Shown piece by piece: positions 9,787 through 19,522 of a DNA stretch of 64,000 nucleotides (its first letter is position 1; the number at the start of each line of letters is the position of its first letter). The notes beneath the pieces were generated by a model. It did not search any database. It was not told the origin of the DNA and worked only from the letters and a program-made list of their open reading frames with translations. The position numbers and the translations under genes are program-made. This DNA is from Patulibacter brassicae (lineage in GTDB: Bacteria > Actinomycetota > Thermoleophilia > Solirubrobacterales > Solirubrobacteraceae), in the NCBI RefSeq assembly GCF_033949425.1, contig NZ_JAXAVX010000002.1, positions 514,391-578,390 of the forward strand, in the 5' to 3' direction.

Positions 9787-10698
9787 ATGGCTCAGCGCGA
9801 CGTCAAGAACCGGATCGCCTCGGTCCAGAACATCCGCAAGATCACCCGCGCGATGGAGATGGTCTCCGCCGCGCGGCTGCGCAAGGCGGAGGAGCGCGCC
9901 GCGTCGCTGCGGCCGTACGCCGACGCGCTGCGCAAGATGACCCGCCAGGCCGCCGCGGCCGCCGGCAGCGGTGAGCTGCAGTCCCAGCCGGTGCTGCAGA
10001 CCCACGACGAGGAGCGCGTCGTCGCGGTCCTCTTCGTGACCGCCGACCGCGGCCTCGCGGGGGCCTTCAACTCCCAGATCCTCCGCGCCGGCCTGTCCCG
10101 CGCGGAGGAGATCGAGGCGGAGGGCAAGGAGGTCCGGTACTACACGACCGGCCGCCGCGGCCTCTCCTCGCTGCAGTTCCGCAACCGCGCGATCGCGAGC
10201 TCCTGGACGGGCTTCACCGACAGCCCCGAGGGCAAGCACGCGAGCGAGATCGCGGAGGCGCTCGTCGGCGCGTACGTCGACGGCGAGATCGACCGCGTCG
10301 AGGTCGTCTACAACGGCTACGTGTCGCCGCTCGTGCAGGAGGTCCGTCGCGAGACGCTCCTCCCGCTCGCCGCCGCGAGCGTCGTCGGTGAGGAGGAGTC
10401 CGACGAGGACGCGCCCGCCGCGTCCGAGGGTGGGCACAAGGCGCTCGTGGAGTACGAGCCCGACCCGGCCGAGATCCTCGCCGAGCTCGTCCCCGAGTTC
10501 GTCGAGGTGTCGCTGCTCCGGGCGCTGCTGGAGTCCGCCGCGTCCGAGCACGGCGCGCGCATGACCGCGATGCGCAGCGCGTCGGACAACGCCGGAGAGG
10601 TGATCGACTCGCTGACGCTGGCCATGAACCGGGCCCGCCAGGCGGAGATCACGCAGGAGATCATGGAAGTCGTCGCGGGCGCCGAGGCGCTGAGCTGA
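9787..10698 (+). CDS. atpG: F1Fo ATP synthase subunit gamma
   Basis: 303-aa central shaft. The N-terminal helix VKNRIASVQNIRKITRAMEM and C-terminal helix MRSASDNAGEVIDSLTLAMN form the coiled coil that turns inside alpha3beta3. The start is the ATG at 9787 (MAQRDVKNRI); the frame is open upstream only because of GC bias. An acidic insertion at about residues 205-220 (EEESDEDAPAASEGG) is longer than in many gammas; actinobacterial gammas often carry a loop here. Confidence 0.95.
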   Translation: MAQRDVKNRIASVQNIRKITRAMEMVSAARLRKAEERAASLRPYADALRKMTRQAAAAAGSGELQSQPVLQTHDEERVVAVLFVTADRGLAGAFNSQILRAGLSRAEEIEAEGKEVRYYTTGRRGLSSLQFRNRAIASSWTGFTDSPEGKHASEIAEALVGAYVDGEIDRVEVVYNGYVSPLVQEVRRETLLPLAAASVVGEEESDEDAPAASEGGHKALVEYEPDPAEILAELVPEFVEVSLLRALLESAASEHGARMTAMRSASDNAGEVIDSLTLAMNRARQAEITQEIMEVVAGAEALS

Positions 10699-10736
10699 GC
10701 CGGACCAGCGCCGGAATCGATTTGGAGAAGGAACTG

Positions 10737-12149
<1,413 letters not shown>

Positions 12150-12154
12150 TCGCC

Positions 12155-12568
12155 GTGGCCCACACGCCGTTCCGCGTCGACGTCCTCACGCCCACCGGGG
12201 AGCTCTTCTCCGGTGAGGTCGAGCAGGTCTCGACCCGCACGGTCGCGGGCGAGATCGGCATCCTCGCCAAGCACGCCCCGCTCCTGGGCCGGCTCGAGCC
12301 GGCGGAGCTGCGCCTGACGCAGCCCGGGGGCGAGGTGACGCGCTTCGTGCAGGTCGGCGGCTACGTGCAGGTCGCCAAGGAGGGCGTCCTCCTCCTCGTC
12401 GACGAGGCCTACCCCGTCGACGAGTACTCCGCCGAGGACGCGAAGAAGCGCCAGGTCGAGGCCGACGAGCGCCTCGCCGGCGCGACCGAGGGGACCGAGC
12501 AGCACCGCCTCGCGCTCGCCGGCAAGCGCCGCGCGGACGCCCTGGTCCGGCTCGCCGACCGGCTCTAG
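12155..12568 (+). CDS. atpC: F1Fo ATP synthase subunit epsilon
   Basis: 137-aa subunit with the N-terminal beta-sandwich (VDVLTPTGELFSGEVEQVS, GEIGILAKHAPLL) and a C-terminal helical hairpin that can inhibit ATP hydrolysis. GTG start 5 nt after atpD. Last gene of the operon and directly followed by a strong terminator. Confidence 0.95.
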   Translation: MAHTPFRVDVLTPTGELFSGEVEQVSTRTVAGEIGILAKHAPLLGRLEPAELRLTQPGGEVTRFVQVGGYVQVAKEGVLLLVDEAYPVDEYSAEDAKKRQVEADERLAGATEGTEQHRLALAGKRRADALVRLADRL

Positions 12569-12597
12569 CCGATCGGCGCGTCGGCGCCGCGTCCCAG

Positions 12598-12635
12598 AAC
12601 GACGACGGGCGGCCTCCGGGCCGCCCGTCGTCGTT
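12598..12635 (+). terminator. atp operon terminator
   Basis: Perfect 17-bp stem (left arm 12598-12614, starting AACGACGACGGG; right arm 12619-12635, ending GTCGTCGTT) with a 4-nt TCCG loop. Because the left arm begins AA and the right arm ends TT, it can act in both directions, also serving the minus-strand ORF at 12697-12831. Confidence 0.85.
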
Positions 12636-12696
12636 CCTGCGCCACCCGCGCGGGGCGCGCCGCGGCCACCGGTGCGGCGGCCGCGACGGGGCGCTC

Positions 12697-12831
12697 CTAG
12701 AAGCCGCCGCCGTTGGAGTTGTAGATGATCGCCAGGAACATCCCGGCGAACGTCACCACGGTCGCGGCCGAGAAGCCCCAGAGGGTCGGGGTGACCTTGA
12801 CGGACTCGTGCGGATCGTGCTCGTCGCTCAT
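12697..12831 (-). CDS. Unrecognised 44-aa single-pass membrane protein
   Basis: A polar N-terminus (MSDEHDPHESVKVTPT) is followed by one hydrophobic helix (FSAATVVTFAGMFLAIIY) and a short NSNGGGF tail. The His/Asp-rich N-terminus and clean single helix look like a real small protein rather than chance. Start ATG at 12831, with GAGGAT 6 nt upstream acting either as an SD or as a poor -10. It lies convergent to atpC and divergent to the M20 peptidase. I do not recognise the family; a small subunit of a respiratory complex is possible but unsupported. Confidence 0.6.
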   Translation of the reverse strand: MSDEHDPHESVKVTPTLWGFSAATVVTFAGMFLAIIYNSNGGGF

Positions 12832-12935
12832 GCGCGCATCCTCGCACGCGCGCGCGACGAGCGCCGGCGCGCCGCCGATCCGAGTGGCGCGCCACCCCTG
12901 CGCGACGGGGTGGACCACCCATCTGACCGCATCCC

Positions 12936-12941
12936 TATCCT
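12936..12941 (+). promoter_or_regulatory. -10 box for leaderless M20 peptidase gene
   Basis: TATCCT, 7 nt before the ATG at 12949, which puts the predicted transcript start at or next to the start codon. No SD is present. Confidence 0.55.
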
Positions 12942-12948
12942 TCCCGCG

Positions 12949-14070
12949 ATGGACGAACGGCTGCTCGCGGAGCGGCTGGTCGGGTACGACACCTCGCATC
13001 CGGACGGCCTCCGTGCTGCCGGCGGGTTCGTCAAGGGCTGGCTGGAGTCGCACGGGATCGACGCGGTCGATCACGATCACGAGGGACTCCCGGTCCTGCT
13101 GGCGGAGATCGGGCCCTCCGACGGCCCGACGATCATCCTCCACGGGCACCTCGACGTGGTCCCGGCGCAGCCGTCGCAGTTCGTCCCGCGCGTCGAGGGG
13201 GACCGGCTCATCGGGCGCGGCGCCTACGACATGAAGGGCGGGCTGGCCGCGATGCTCTGCGCCGTCCGCGACGCGGTGGACCGCGCGCGCACGCGCGTGC
13301 AGCTCGTCGTCGTGCCGGACGAGGAGAGCGAGCAGGTCGACCACCGCTCGACGGATGCGCTCGTGCGCGCCGGCGTGCTCCGCGGGGACTTCGCGATCAC
13401 CGGCGAGCCGACGCAGCTGCAGATCGGGGTCCAGGCCAAGGGCGTGCTGGCGCTGAAGGCCGCGGTGCACGGCACGAGCGCCCACGGGTCGACGCCGTGG
13501 CTCGGCGACAACGCGATCCTGAAGGCCTTCGACGCGTTCCGGCGAATCGAGACCCTGCCGTTCAGCCAGGAGAGCAGCGAGCTCTACGAGCGCCCCTCGA
13601 TCAACCTCGCGCGGATCTCCGGGGGCGAGGCGTTCAACATGGTCCCCGACTGCTGCGAGATCACCGTCGACATCCGGTACGTGCCGGGGCAGGATCCCGC
13701 GGAGATCCTGCGCCAGATCCGGACGGTCCCCGACCTCGAGGTCCTGCGGGTGCTCGAGCGCGGCCCGGCGATCGTCTCGCGCGCGAACCCCTACGTCGTG
13801 GCGCTGCGCGAGGCGCTGCGCGACGTCAGCGGCGGCGACGAGCGGATCGGCTTGCCGGTCGGCCGGGACGGCGCCTCCGACGCGTTCGCGTTCCTCGAGG
13901 CCGGGATCCCCGCCGTGGAGTGCGGACCCGAGGGCGCCGGGCACCACGGCCCGGACGAGTGGGTGTCGATCCCGTCGCTGGCCCGCTATCGCGAGGCGCT
14001 CGTGCGCCTCCTCACCACCGATCCGGTCGCCGTCGCCCCGGCACCGACGACCGCCGAGGCCCGTCGTTGA
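12949..14070 (+). CDS. M20 family zinc metallopeptidase (ArgE/DapE/CPG2-like)
   Basis: 373-aa di-zinc amidohydrolase/exopeptidase. The first metal ligand lies in HGHLDVVPAQ, the bridging Asp in GRGAYDMKGGLAAML, the catalytic Glu pair in VPDEESEQVDH, another ligand in TGEPTQLQIG, and the last His near PEGAGHHGPDEWV. The central dimerisation domain carries GTSAHGSTPWLGDNAI. Substrate cannot be fixed from sequence (acetylornithine, succinyl-diaminopimelate or a dipeptide). The reading frame extends upstream but lacks homology, so the leaderless ATG at 12949 is chosen. The stop overlaps the next start as TTGA, coupling it to the LCP protein, which suggests a peptidoglycan or envelope role. Confidence 0.88.
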   Translation: MDERLLAERLVGYDTSHPDGLRAAGGFVKGWLESHGIDAVDHDHEGLPVLLAEIGPSDGPTIILHGHLDVVPAQPSQFVPRVEGDRLIGRGAYDMKGGLAAMLCAVRDAVDRARTRVQLVVVPDEESEQVDHRSTDALVRAGVLRGDFAITGEPTQLQIGVQAKGVLALKAAVHGTSAHGSTPWLGDNAILKAFDAFRRIETLPFSQESSELYERPSINLARISGGEAFNMVPDCCEITVDIRYVPGQDPAEILRQIRTVPDLEVLRVLERGPAIVSRANPYVVALREALRDVSGGDERIGLPVGRDGASDAFAFLEAGIPAVECGPEGAGHHGPDEWVSIPSLARYREALVRLLTTDPVAVAPAPTTAEARR

Positions 14071-15578
14071 GCTCGCTGTCCGTCCGCCCGCCCCGCCCGG
14101 GGATCGGCTTCGGCCTCCGCATCCTGCTGGCGGGCATCGTCGTGCTCGCCTTCGCCGGCGCGGCGGTCGCCACGACCGTCGAGAACGAGGCGAAGAAGTC
14201 GATCGAGGCGCTCGACCCCGAGCGCACCCAGGTCAAGGGCCTCGAGGGGGTCCTGGCGGACGTCGAGCCCGGCAAGCCGCAGACGGTGCTGCTCGTCGGC
14301 GACGACCGACGGCTCTCCGACGACAAGTCGACGCCCACGCGGTCCGACACGATGATCCTCCTGCGGCTGGATCCCGACGCGAACGCGACGACGATGCTCT
14401 CGCTGCCGCGCGACCTGCTCATCGACCTCGGGGGCGGGCGCCAGAAGCTCAACGACTCCTACACCCGCGGGCCGCGGCAGCTCATCCGGACGATCCAGAC
14501 GATGCTCTCGACGCCGGGCGAGGAGTTCCTCATCCACCACTACGTGTCGATCCGCTTCGGCGCGTTCTCCCGCGCGGTGAACTTCTTCGGCTGCTTCTAC
14601 GCCGACATCGACCGCAAGTACTTCAACCCGCCGAACTCGGGCTACGCGAAGATCGACGTTCCGTCGGGCTACCAGCGGATGTGCGGCGAGGACTCGCTGG
14701 ACTACGTGCGCTTCCGCCACACCGACAGCGACCTCGTGCGCGAGGCGCGCCAGACGAACTACCTCGCCGAGGCGCGCGCGCAGATCGCCAACTCGAAGCT
14801 CCTCGGCGAGCGCAACAACCTGCTGCGGGCGATCAACCGCTACATCAAGACCGACATCGGCACGCCGCGCGGCTTGCTCGGCGTGGTGCGGCTCGCCGTC
14901 GACGTCGCCGGCAAGCCGACGTCGAAGGTGAAGCTCCAGGTCGCCGACGCCGGCGACCGCACGAACGTCGTGACGACGCCCGCGGCGCTGGCCCGCGCCG
15001 CGCGCCAGTTCCTGCACCCGGCCTCCGTGCCGGGCCGCCGCGCCCGCGAGGCGCGCGACGAGGCGGCGAAGACCGGTGCCCGACCGGCCCGCCGTCAGGC
15101 GCGGCGCAAGAAGGCCCGCACCCCGGACTCGCTCTTCGCCAATCCGATGGCGGCACGCCAGGCGATCCAGCAGTCCGACATCGTCAAGGACGCGCAGATG
15201 CCCGTCTACTACCCGAGCCTCATGACGAAGCGCGGGAACTACCGGGCGCAGGACTCCCGCGGCTACGACATCCGCAGTCCCGGCGGACGCACCTACCCGT
15301 GGCGGGGCTACCGGATCGTCGTCGCCGACCCCGGCGTCGGGCAGTACTACGGCGTCCAGGGCCTCACGTGGGACGACCCGCCGATCCTGAAGCTCGCCGA
15401 CGACGAGGAGCGCATCGGCGGACGGACCTGGCTCGTGCAGTACGACGGCAAGCAGATCCGCCGCCTCATGTGGACGTCGGGCCGCGGGACGTACTGGATC
15501 AGCAACACGCTCTCCAACGAGCTGACCAACGCGGAGATGCGCGCGCTCGCGCGCTCGTTCACCCGCTACTCGTCGTAG
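14067..15578 (+). CDS. LytR-CpsA-Psr (LCP) family glycopolymer ligase
   Basis: 503 aa from a TTG start overlapping the upstream stop (TTGA). An N-terminal membrane anchor (LRILLAGIVVLAFAGAAVA, about residues 16-34) precedes the LCP domain (about 70-270), with the family motifs LLVGDDRR, TRSDTMILLRLD, LSLPRDLLIDL, KLNDSY and the Arg-rich YVRFRHTDSDLVREARQ that binds the polyprenyl pyrophosphate. LCP proteins move polyprenyl-linked wall polymers onto peptidoglycan. After the catalytic domain comes a basic linker (about 320-355, rich in R/A/K) and a distinct C-terminal domain of about 140 residues ending in SFTRYSS, which I do not recognise. It is followed by UDP-sugar genes that could supply its polymer. 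Confidence 0.88.
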   Translation: MSSLSVRPPRPGIGFGLRILLAGIVVLAFAGAAVATTVENEAKKSIEALDPERTQVKGLEGVLADVEPGKPQTVLLVGDDRRLSDDKSTPTRSDTMILLRLDPDANATTMLSLPRDLLIDLGGGRQKLNDSYTRGPRQLIRTIQTMLSTPGEEFLIHHYVSIRFGAFSRAVNFFGCFYADIDRKYFNPPNSGYAKIDVPSGYQRMCGEDSLDYVRFRHTDSDLVREARQTNYLAEARAQIANSKLLGERNNLLRAINRYIKTDIGTPRGLLGVVRLAVDVAGKPTSKVKLQVADAGDRTNVVTTPAALARAARQFLHPASVPGRRAREARDEAAKTGARPARRQARRKKARTPDSLFANPMAARQAIQQSDIVKDAQMPVYYPSLMTKRGNYRAQDSRGYDIRSPGGRTYPWRGYRIVVADPGVGQYYGVQGLTWDDPPILKLADDEERIGGRTWLVQYDGKQIRRLMWTSGRGTYWISNTLSNELTNAEMRALARSFTRYSS

Positions 15579-15617
15579 GCCTCCGGACCGGGCGGGGCGT
15601 GTAGCCTCCCCGGTCTC

Positions 15618-16982
15618 ATGTCCGCTGAACGAGAGCCCGTCGGTGTCATCGGCACCGGCTACGTCGGGTTGGTCACCGCGGTCGGCTTCGCCGAGCTCGG
15701 GTCCGACGTGGTCTGCGTCGACATCGACGCCGAGAAGATCGCGCGGTTGAACCGGGGGGAGATCCCGATCTACGAGCCCGGCCTGGCCGAGCTCGTGGAG
15801 AAGAACCGCGAGCGGCTGACGTTCACGACCGACATCTCGGTCGCGCTGGACCGCGCCCGGCTGCTCTTCGTCGCCGTCGGCACCCCGCCGACGTACTCCG
15901 GCGACGCCGACCTCTCCGCCGTCCACGCGGTCGTCGGTGCGATGCCGGCCTCCGACCGCCACGCGCTCGTCATGAAGTCGACGGTCCCCGTCGGCACCGG
16001 CGAGGCGATCAAGCGCGTGTTCGCGGAGCAGGGCAAGTCGGGCTTCCGCTACGTGTCGTGCCCGGAGTTCCTCAAGGAGGGCACCGCGGTCAGCGACTTC
16101 CTCGCGCCGGATCGCGTCGTCGTCGGCGACGACGGCGACTGGGCCGGCGACGCGGTCGTCGAGCTCTACCGCCCGCTGCTCGTCCCGGACGAGGGCGGCA
16201 ACGGCCCCGGCCAGCTCGTGCGCACCGACATCGCGTCGGCGGAGATGGTGAAGCTCGCCTCGAACGCCTTCCTCGCGACGAAGATCTCGTTCATCAACGA
16301 GATCGCGAACGTCTGCGAGGAGACCGGTGCCGACGTCGTCGAGGTCGCCCGCGGCATGGGCCTCGACGAGCGGATCGGCCCGAAGTTCCTCAACGCGGGG
16401 ATCGGCTTCGGCGGCTCGTGCTTCCCGAAGGACGTCACCGCGCTGAAGCAGCTCGCCGGCAACTCCGGCTACCACTTCCAGCTCCTGAACTCGGTCATCG
16501 AGGTCAACGAGCTCCAGAAGCGCCGCGTCATCGGCAAGCTCGAGAAGCACCTCGGGACGCTCATCGGCAAGCGGATCGCGCTGCTGGGCCTCGCGTTCAA
16601 GCCGAACACCGACGACATGCGCGAGGCGTCCTCGCTCGTGCTCAGCGCGCGGCTGCAGGCCGCCGGCGCGGAGGTCACCGCCTTCGACCCGATCGCGTCG
16701 GAGATCGCCGCCCCGATGCTGCGCGGCGTGACGCTCGCCGACGACGCGATCACCGCCGCGCGCGGCGCCGACGCCGTCGTGCTCGTCACGGAGTGGCAGG
16801 AGTTCCGCGATCTCGACCTCGCCGAGCTGCGCTCGGTGATGGCCGGCGACGTCCTCATCGACGGGCGCAACGCGCTGGACGGGGACGCCGCGGCGTCGGC
16901 GGGCCTGCGGTACGAGGGCATCGGCCGCCGGGCGCTGACGGCCGAGCCGGGCCGCCCCGTCAGCACGGTGGCGGGCGCCTGA
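15618..16982 (+). CDS. ugd: UDP-glucose/UDP-sugar 6-dehydrogenase
   Basis: 454-aa NAD-dependent enzyme oxidising UDP-glucose (or a related UDP-hexose) twice to the uronate. Rossmann motif VIGTGYVGLVTAVGFAELG at the N-terminus; catalytic Cys268 in GIGFGGSCFPKD; substrate-side EFLKEGTAVSDF; C-terminal domain with LGLAFKPNTDDMREA. Length and domain order are standard for UDPGDH, with GlcNAc/ManNAc dehydrogenases as the alternative. ATG at 15618 with TAGCCT 10 nt upstream. First gene of a sugar-nucleotide block. Confidence 0.92.
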   Translation: MSAEREPVGVIGTGYVGLVTAVGFAELGSDVVCVDIDAEKIARLNRGEIPIYEPGLAELVEKNRERLTFTTDISVALDRARLLFVAVGTPPTYSGDADLSAVHAVVGAMPASDRHALVMKSTVPVGTGEAIKRVFAEQGKSGFRYVSCPEFLKEGTAVSDFLAPDRVVVGDDGDWAGDAVVELYRPLLVPDEGGNGPGQLVRTDIASAEMVKLASNAFLATKISFINEIANVCEETGADVVEVARGMGLDERIGPKFLNAGIGFGGSCFPKDVTALKQLAGNSGYHFQLLNSVIEVNELQKRRVIGKLEKHLGTLIGKRIALLGLAFKPNTDDMREASSLVLSARLQAAGAEVTAFDPIASEIAAPMLRGVTLADDAITAARGADAVVLVTEWQEFRDLDLAELRSVMAGDVLIDGRNALDGDAAASAGLRYEGIGRRALTAEPGRPVSTVAGA

Positions 16983-16984
16983 CC

Positions 16985-18097
16985 GTGGGCGCGCAGGCCG
17001 TCATCCTCGTCGGCGGGAAGGGCACCCGCCTGCGGCCCCTGACCTCCAACCGGCCCAAGCCGATCGTCCCCCTCGTGGACCGGCCGTTCATGGCCTACAT
17101 GCTCGAGTGGGTCGCCGCGCACGGCGTGACCGACGTCGTCATGTGCTGCGGGTTCCTCGCCGACGAGATGGTGCGGGAGATCGGTGACGGCGAGCGGTTC
17201 GGCCTCTCGATCACGTGGGTCGAGGAGCCCGAGCCCCGCGGGACCGCCGGCGCGCTCTGGTACGCCGAGCCGCACCTGCGCGACGAGCGCTTCCTCATGC
17301 TCAACGGCGACGTCCTGACGGACATGGACCTCTCCGCGCAGCTCGCGCAGCACGAGCGCTCCGGCGCCCGGGGCACGCTCGCGCTCGTGCCGGTCGAGGA
17401 CCCGACCGCCTACGGGCTCGTGCGGCTGAACGACGACCACTCGGTGCGGGGCTTCCTCGAGAAGCCGACGCCCGAGCAGATCGACACGGACCTCATCTCC
17501 GCCGGCGCCTACGTGCTGGACCGCTCGATCTTCGACCTCATCCCCCAGGGCCGGCTCGTCTCGATCGAGCGCGAGGTCTGGCCGCGGCTCGTCGGCGAAG
17601 GCCTCTACGGCTGCGTGCACCGCGGTCGCTACTGGATGGACATCGGGACGCCGCAGCGGTACCTCGAGGCGACGCAGGACATCCTCTTCTGGCGCGTGCG
17701 CACCCAGGTCGCCGAGCGGCTGCGCGACGGCCCGGTCGCCCCGTCGGCCGAGGTCGGTGAGCAGACGGTCGTCGACCGCGCGTCGCTCGTGGACGAGGGG
17801 GCGCGGATCGGCGCCCGCGTCGCGATCGGGGCCGGCTCGGTCGTCGGCGTCGGCGCGGAGGTCGCCGACGACGTCATCCTGGAGAACGCGGTCGTGCTCG
17901 CGGGCGCCCGCGTCGGCCAGCGGGCGCGCCTGCGCGACTGCGTGGTCGGCGTCGGCGCGACGATCGGCGCGGGCGTCGTCCTCGGCGACCACGCGATGGT
18001 CGGCGACGGCGCGTTCGTGGGGGAGGGCAACGCGCTCTCCCACGGGATGCGGCTGGCGCCCGGCGCGCGCCTCGAGCCCTCCACCGTCTGGTTCTGA
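16985..18097 (+). CDS. NDP-sugar pyrophosphorylase with left-handed beta-helix C-terminus
   Basis: 370 aa. The nucleotidyltransferase domain (about 1-240) has the activating loop LVGGKGTRLRPLTSNRPKP, the PRGTAGAL segment and the metal Asp in LNGDVLTDMD. The C-terminal third is hexapeptide-type repeats (GARIGARVAIGAGSVVG and following). This architecture fits mannose-1-phosphate guanylyltransferase or glucose-1-phosphate adenylyl/thymidylyltransferase; the nucleotide cannot be chosen. GTG start 2 nt after the ugd stop, so the two are co-transcribed. A paralogue with the same architecture lies at 19523-20545. Confidence 0.88.
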   Translation: MGAQAVILVGGKGTRLRPLTSNRPKPIVPLVDRPFMAYMLEWVAAHGVTDVVMCCGFLADEMVREIGDGERFGLSITWVEEPEPRGTAGALWYAEPHLRDERFLMLNGDVLTDMDLSAQLAQHERSGARGTLALVPVEDPTAYGLVRLNDDHSVRGFLEKPTPEQIDTDLISAGAYVLDRSIFDLIPQGRLVSIEREVWPRLVGEGLYGCVHRGRYWMDIGTPQRYLEATQDILFWRVRTQVAERLRDGPVAPSAEVGEQTVVDRASLVDEGARIGARVAIGAGSVVGVGAEVADDVILENAVVLAGARVGQRARLRDCVVGVGATIGAGVVLGDHAMVGDGAFVGEGNALSHGMRLAPGARLEPSTVWF

Positions 18098-18152
18098 CGC
18101 CCGCCGGACCCGGGCGCGGTCGGGTCCCGTCCGGTCTGCGATGCTGCGGCGG

Positions 18153-19214
18153 ATGAGCGAGACCCCCTTGGACGCCGCGGCGATCGCCGCGGTCGATCCC
18201 ACCGACCAGATCGGCGACGTCCTGTCGATCGGCGACCACCTCCGCGACGCGATGTGGAAGGCCGAGTCCGCGGGCCTGGGGCGCTGGGACAGCCCGGGCG
18301 GGCTCGTGGTGGCGGGCATGGGCGGTTCCGCGCACGGCGGGATCCTCGCGCGCGCCGCGCTCGCCGACCAGGCGGGCCGGCCGCTCCTGGCCGCACGCGG
18401 CTACGAGCTGCCGCCGTGGACGACCGACGACACGACGGTCCTCTGCGCGAGCTACAGCGGCGACACGGAGGAGACGCTCGCGTGCTTCGAGGCCGCGGGC
18501 GTCATCGGCGCGCCGCGGGTGGTCGTGACCTCCGGCGGCGAGCTGGCGCGGCTCGCTCGCGAGGAGGGCGTCCCGGTGATCCCCGTCGCCGGTGGCCTGC
18601 AGCCGCGCGCCGCGGTCGGCTACCTGTTCGTCGCCGTGCTCGAGGCCGCCGCGGCCTGCGGGGTCGGGCCCTCGATGCGGACGGAGATCGACGTCGCCGC
18701 CGGCGCCCTGGACGCGCTGGGACGCGAGTGGGGCCCGGCGGGGGCCGAGGACGGCGAGGCGAAGGCGCTGGCGCGCGCGCTGCACGGGACGATCCCGGTC
18801 GTCACCGGGATCGGCCCGACGACGGCGCCGGTCGCCTACCGCTGGAAGTGCCAGATCAACGAGAACGCCGAGGTCCCGGCGTTCGCGAGCGACCTGCCCG
18901 AGGCGAACCACAACGAGATCGTCGGCTGGGGCGGGGCGAAGGGCGTCGGCCCGTTCTCGTCGGTCCTGCTGGAGGACTGCGACGCGCACCCGCGACTCGT
19001 CCGTCGCGCCGAGCTCACGAGCGAGCTCATCGCGCCCCAGGCGGCCGGCATCCACCGCGTCCGCTCGCGCGGCGAGACCGGGATCGAGCGCGTGCTCTCG
19101 CTCGTCCTGCTGGGCGATCTCGTGTCGGTGTACCTCGCCGCGCTGCGCGGGGTGGACCCCGAGCCGGTCGCCGTGATCGGCCGCCTGAAGGAGCAGCTCG
19201 CCGTCGAGGCCTGA
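18153..19214 (+). CDS. Bifunctional phosphoglucose/phosphomannose isomerase-like SIS protein
   Basis: 353 aa. Two SIS subdomains are visible: GMGGSAHGGILA with the sugar-phosphate loop SYSGDTEETL, and the C-terminal part with PVVTGIGPTTAPVAYRWK and the conserved INENAEVPAF and PEANHNEIVGW segments that hold the catalytic Glu and His. This is the compact PGI/PMI family known from archaea and actinobacteria, linking Fru-6-P to Glc-6-P and Man-6-P. It sits between two nucleotidyltransferases, which fits supply of sugar-1-phosphates via a mutase elsewhere. Starts at 18141 and 18153 are both possible. The TGA stop is the first element of a 159-bp repeat. Confidence 0.85.
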   Translation: MSETPLDAAAIAAVDPTDQIGDVLSIGDHLRDAMWKAESAGLGRWDSPGGLVVAGMGGSAHGGILARAALADQAGRPLLAARGYELPPWTTDDTTVLCASYSGDTEETLACFEAAGVIGAPRVVVTSGGELARLAREEGVPVIPVAGGLQPRAAVGYLFVAVLEAAAACGVGPSMRTEIDVAAGALDALGREWGPAGAEDGEAKALARALHGTIPVVTGIGPTTAPVAYRWKCQINENAEVPAFASDLPEANHNEIVGWGGAKGVGPFSSVLLEDCDAHPRLVRRAELTSELIAPQAAGIHRVRSRGETGIERVLSLVLLGDLVSVYLAALRGVDPEPVAVIGRLKEQLAVEA

Positions 19215-19372
19215 GCCTGGATCCACCGATCCTCGGGTCGCCTCGCCGCCGATGACCGGCGACGGTGCCCACGCCACCGGATCCGATGGTCACCGACCGT
19301 CATCACCGGTGGCCCGGGCACCGTCTTGGTCCTCGACGCCGAGGCTCGGCCGATCATCGGTGGATCCAGGCT
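19214..19372. repeat. 159-bp near-palindromic element, copy A
   Basis: Begins AGCCTGGATCCACCGAT and ends with the exact inverse (ATCGGTGGATCCAGGCT), giving 17-bp perfect terminal inverted repeats. Inner segments also pair, for example GACGGTGCCC (19261-19270) with GGGCACCGTC (19317-19326), so the whole element can fold into one long imperfect hairpin. A second copy at 55973-56131 has the same length and differs at about eight positions, with no indels. The first base of the element is the last base of the upstream TGA stop. It encodes nothing, and no target duplication is obvious. Best read as a REP/MITE-like dispersed element. Confidence 0.85.
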
Positions 19373-19400
19373 GAGCCCGGGTCCGCCGATCCGCGGGGCG
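19371..19400. repeat. Degenerate fragment of the palindromic element
   Basis: CTGAGCCCGGGTCCGCCGAT, followed by CCGCGGGGCG, matches the start of the element (CTGAGCCTGGATCCACCGAT then CCTCGGGTCG) at about 25 of 30 positions, in the same orientation and directly abutting copy A. The similarity fades after 19400. The rest of the gap to 19523 holds only a TAGCGT -10-like box at 19507-19512. Confidence 0.6.
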
Positions 19401-19522
19401 CGGGGGAGGATCGAGGACGAGCGTCCGCCGGGGGCGCGGGAAGCACCGGGGCGGCGGGTGGTTCCGCGTGCCCCGGTGGGAAACACGGACGGGGCGGGGC
19501 GTGCGCTAGCGTTCCCGCCCTC

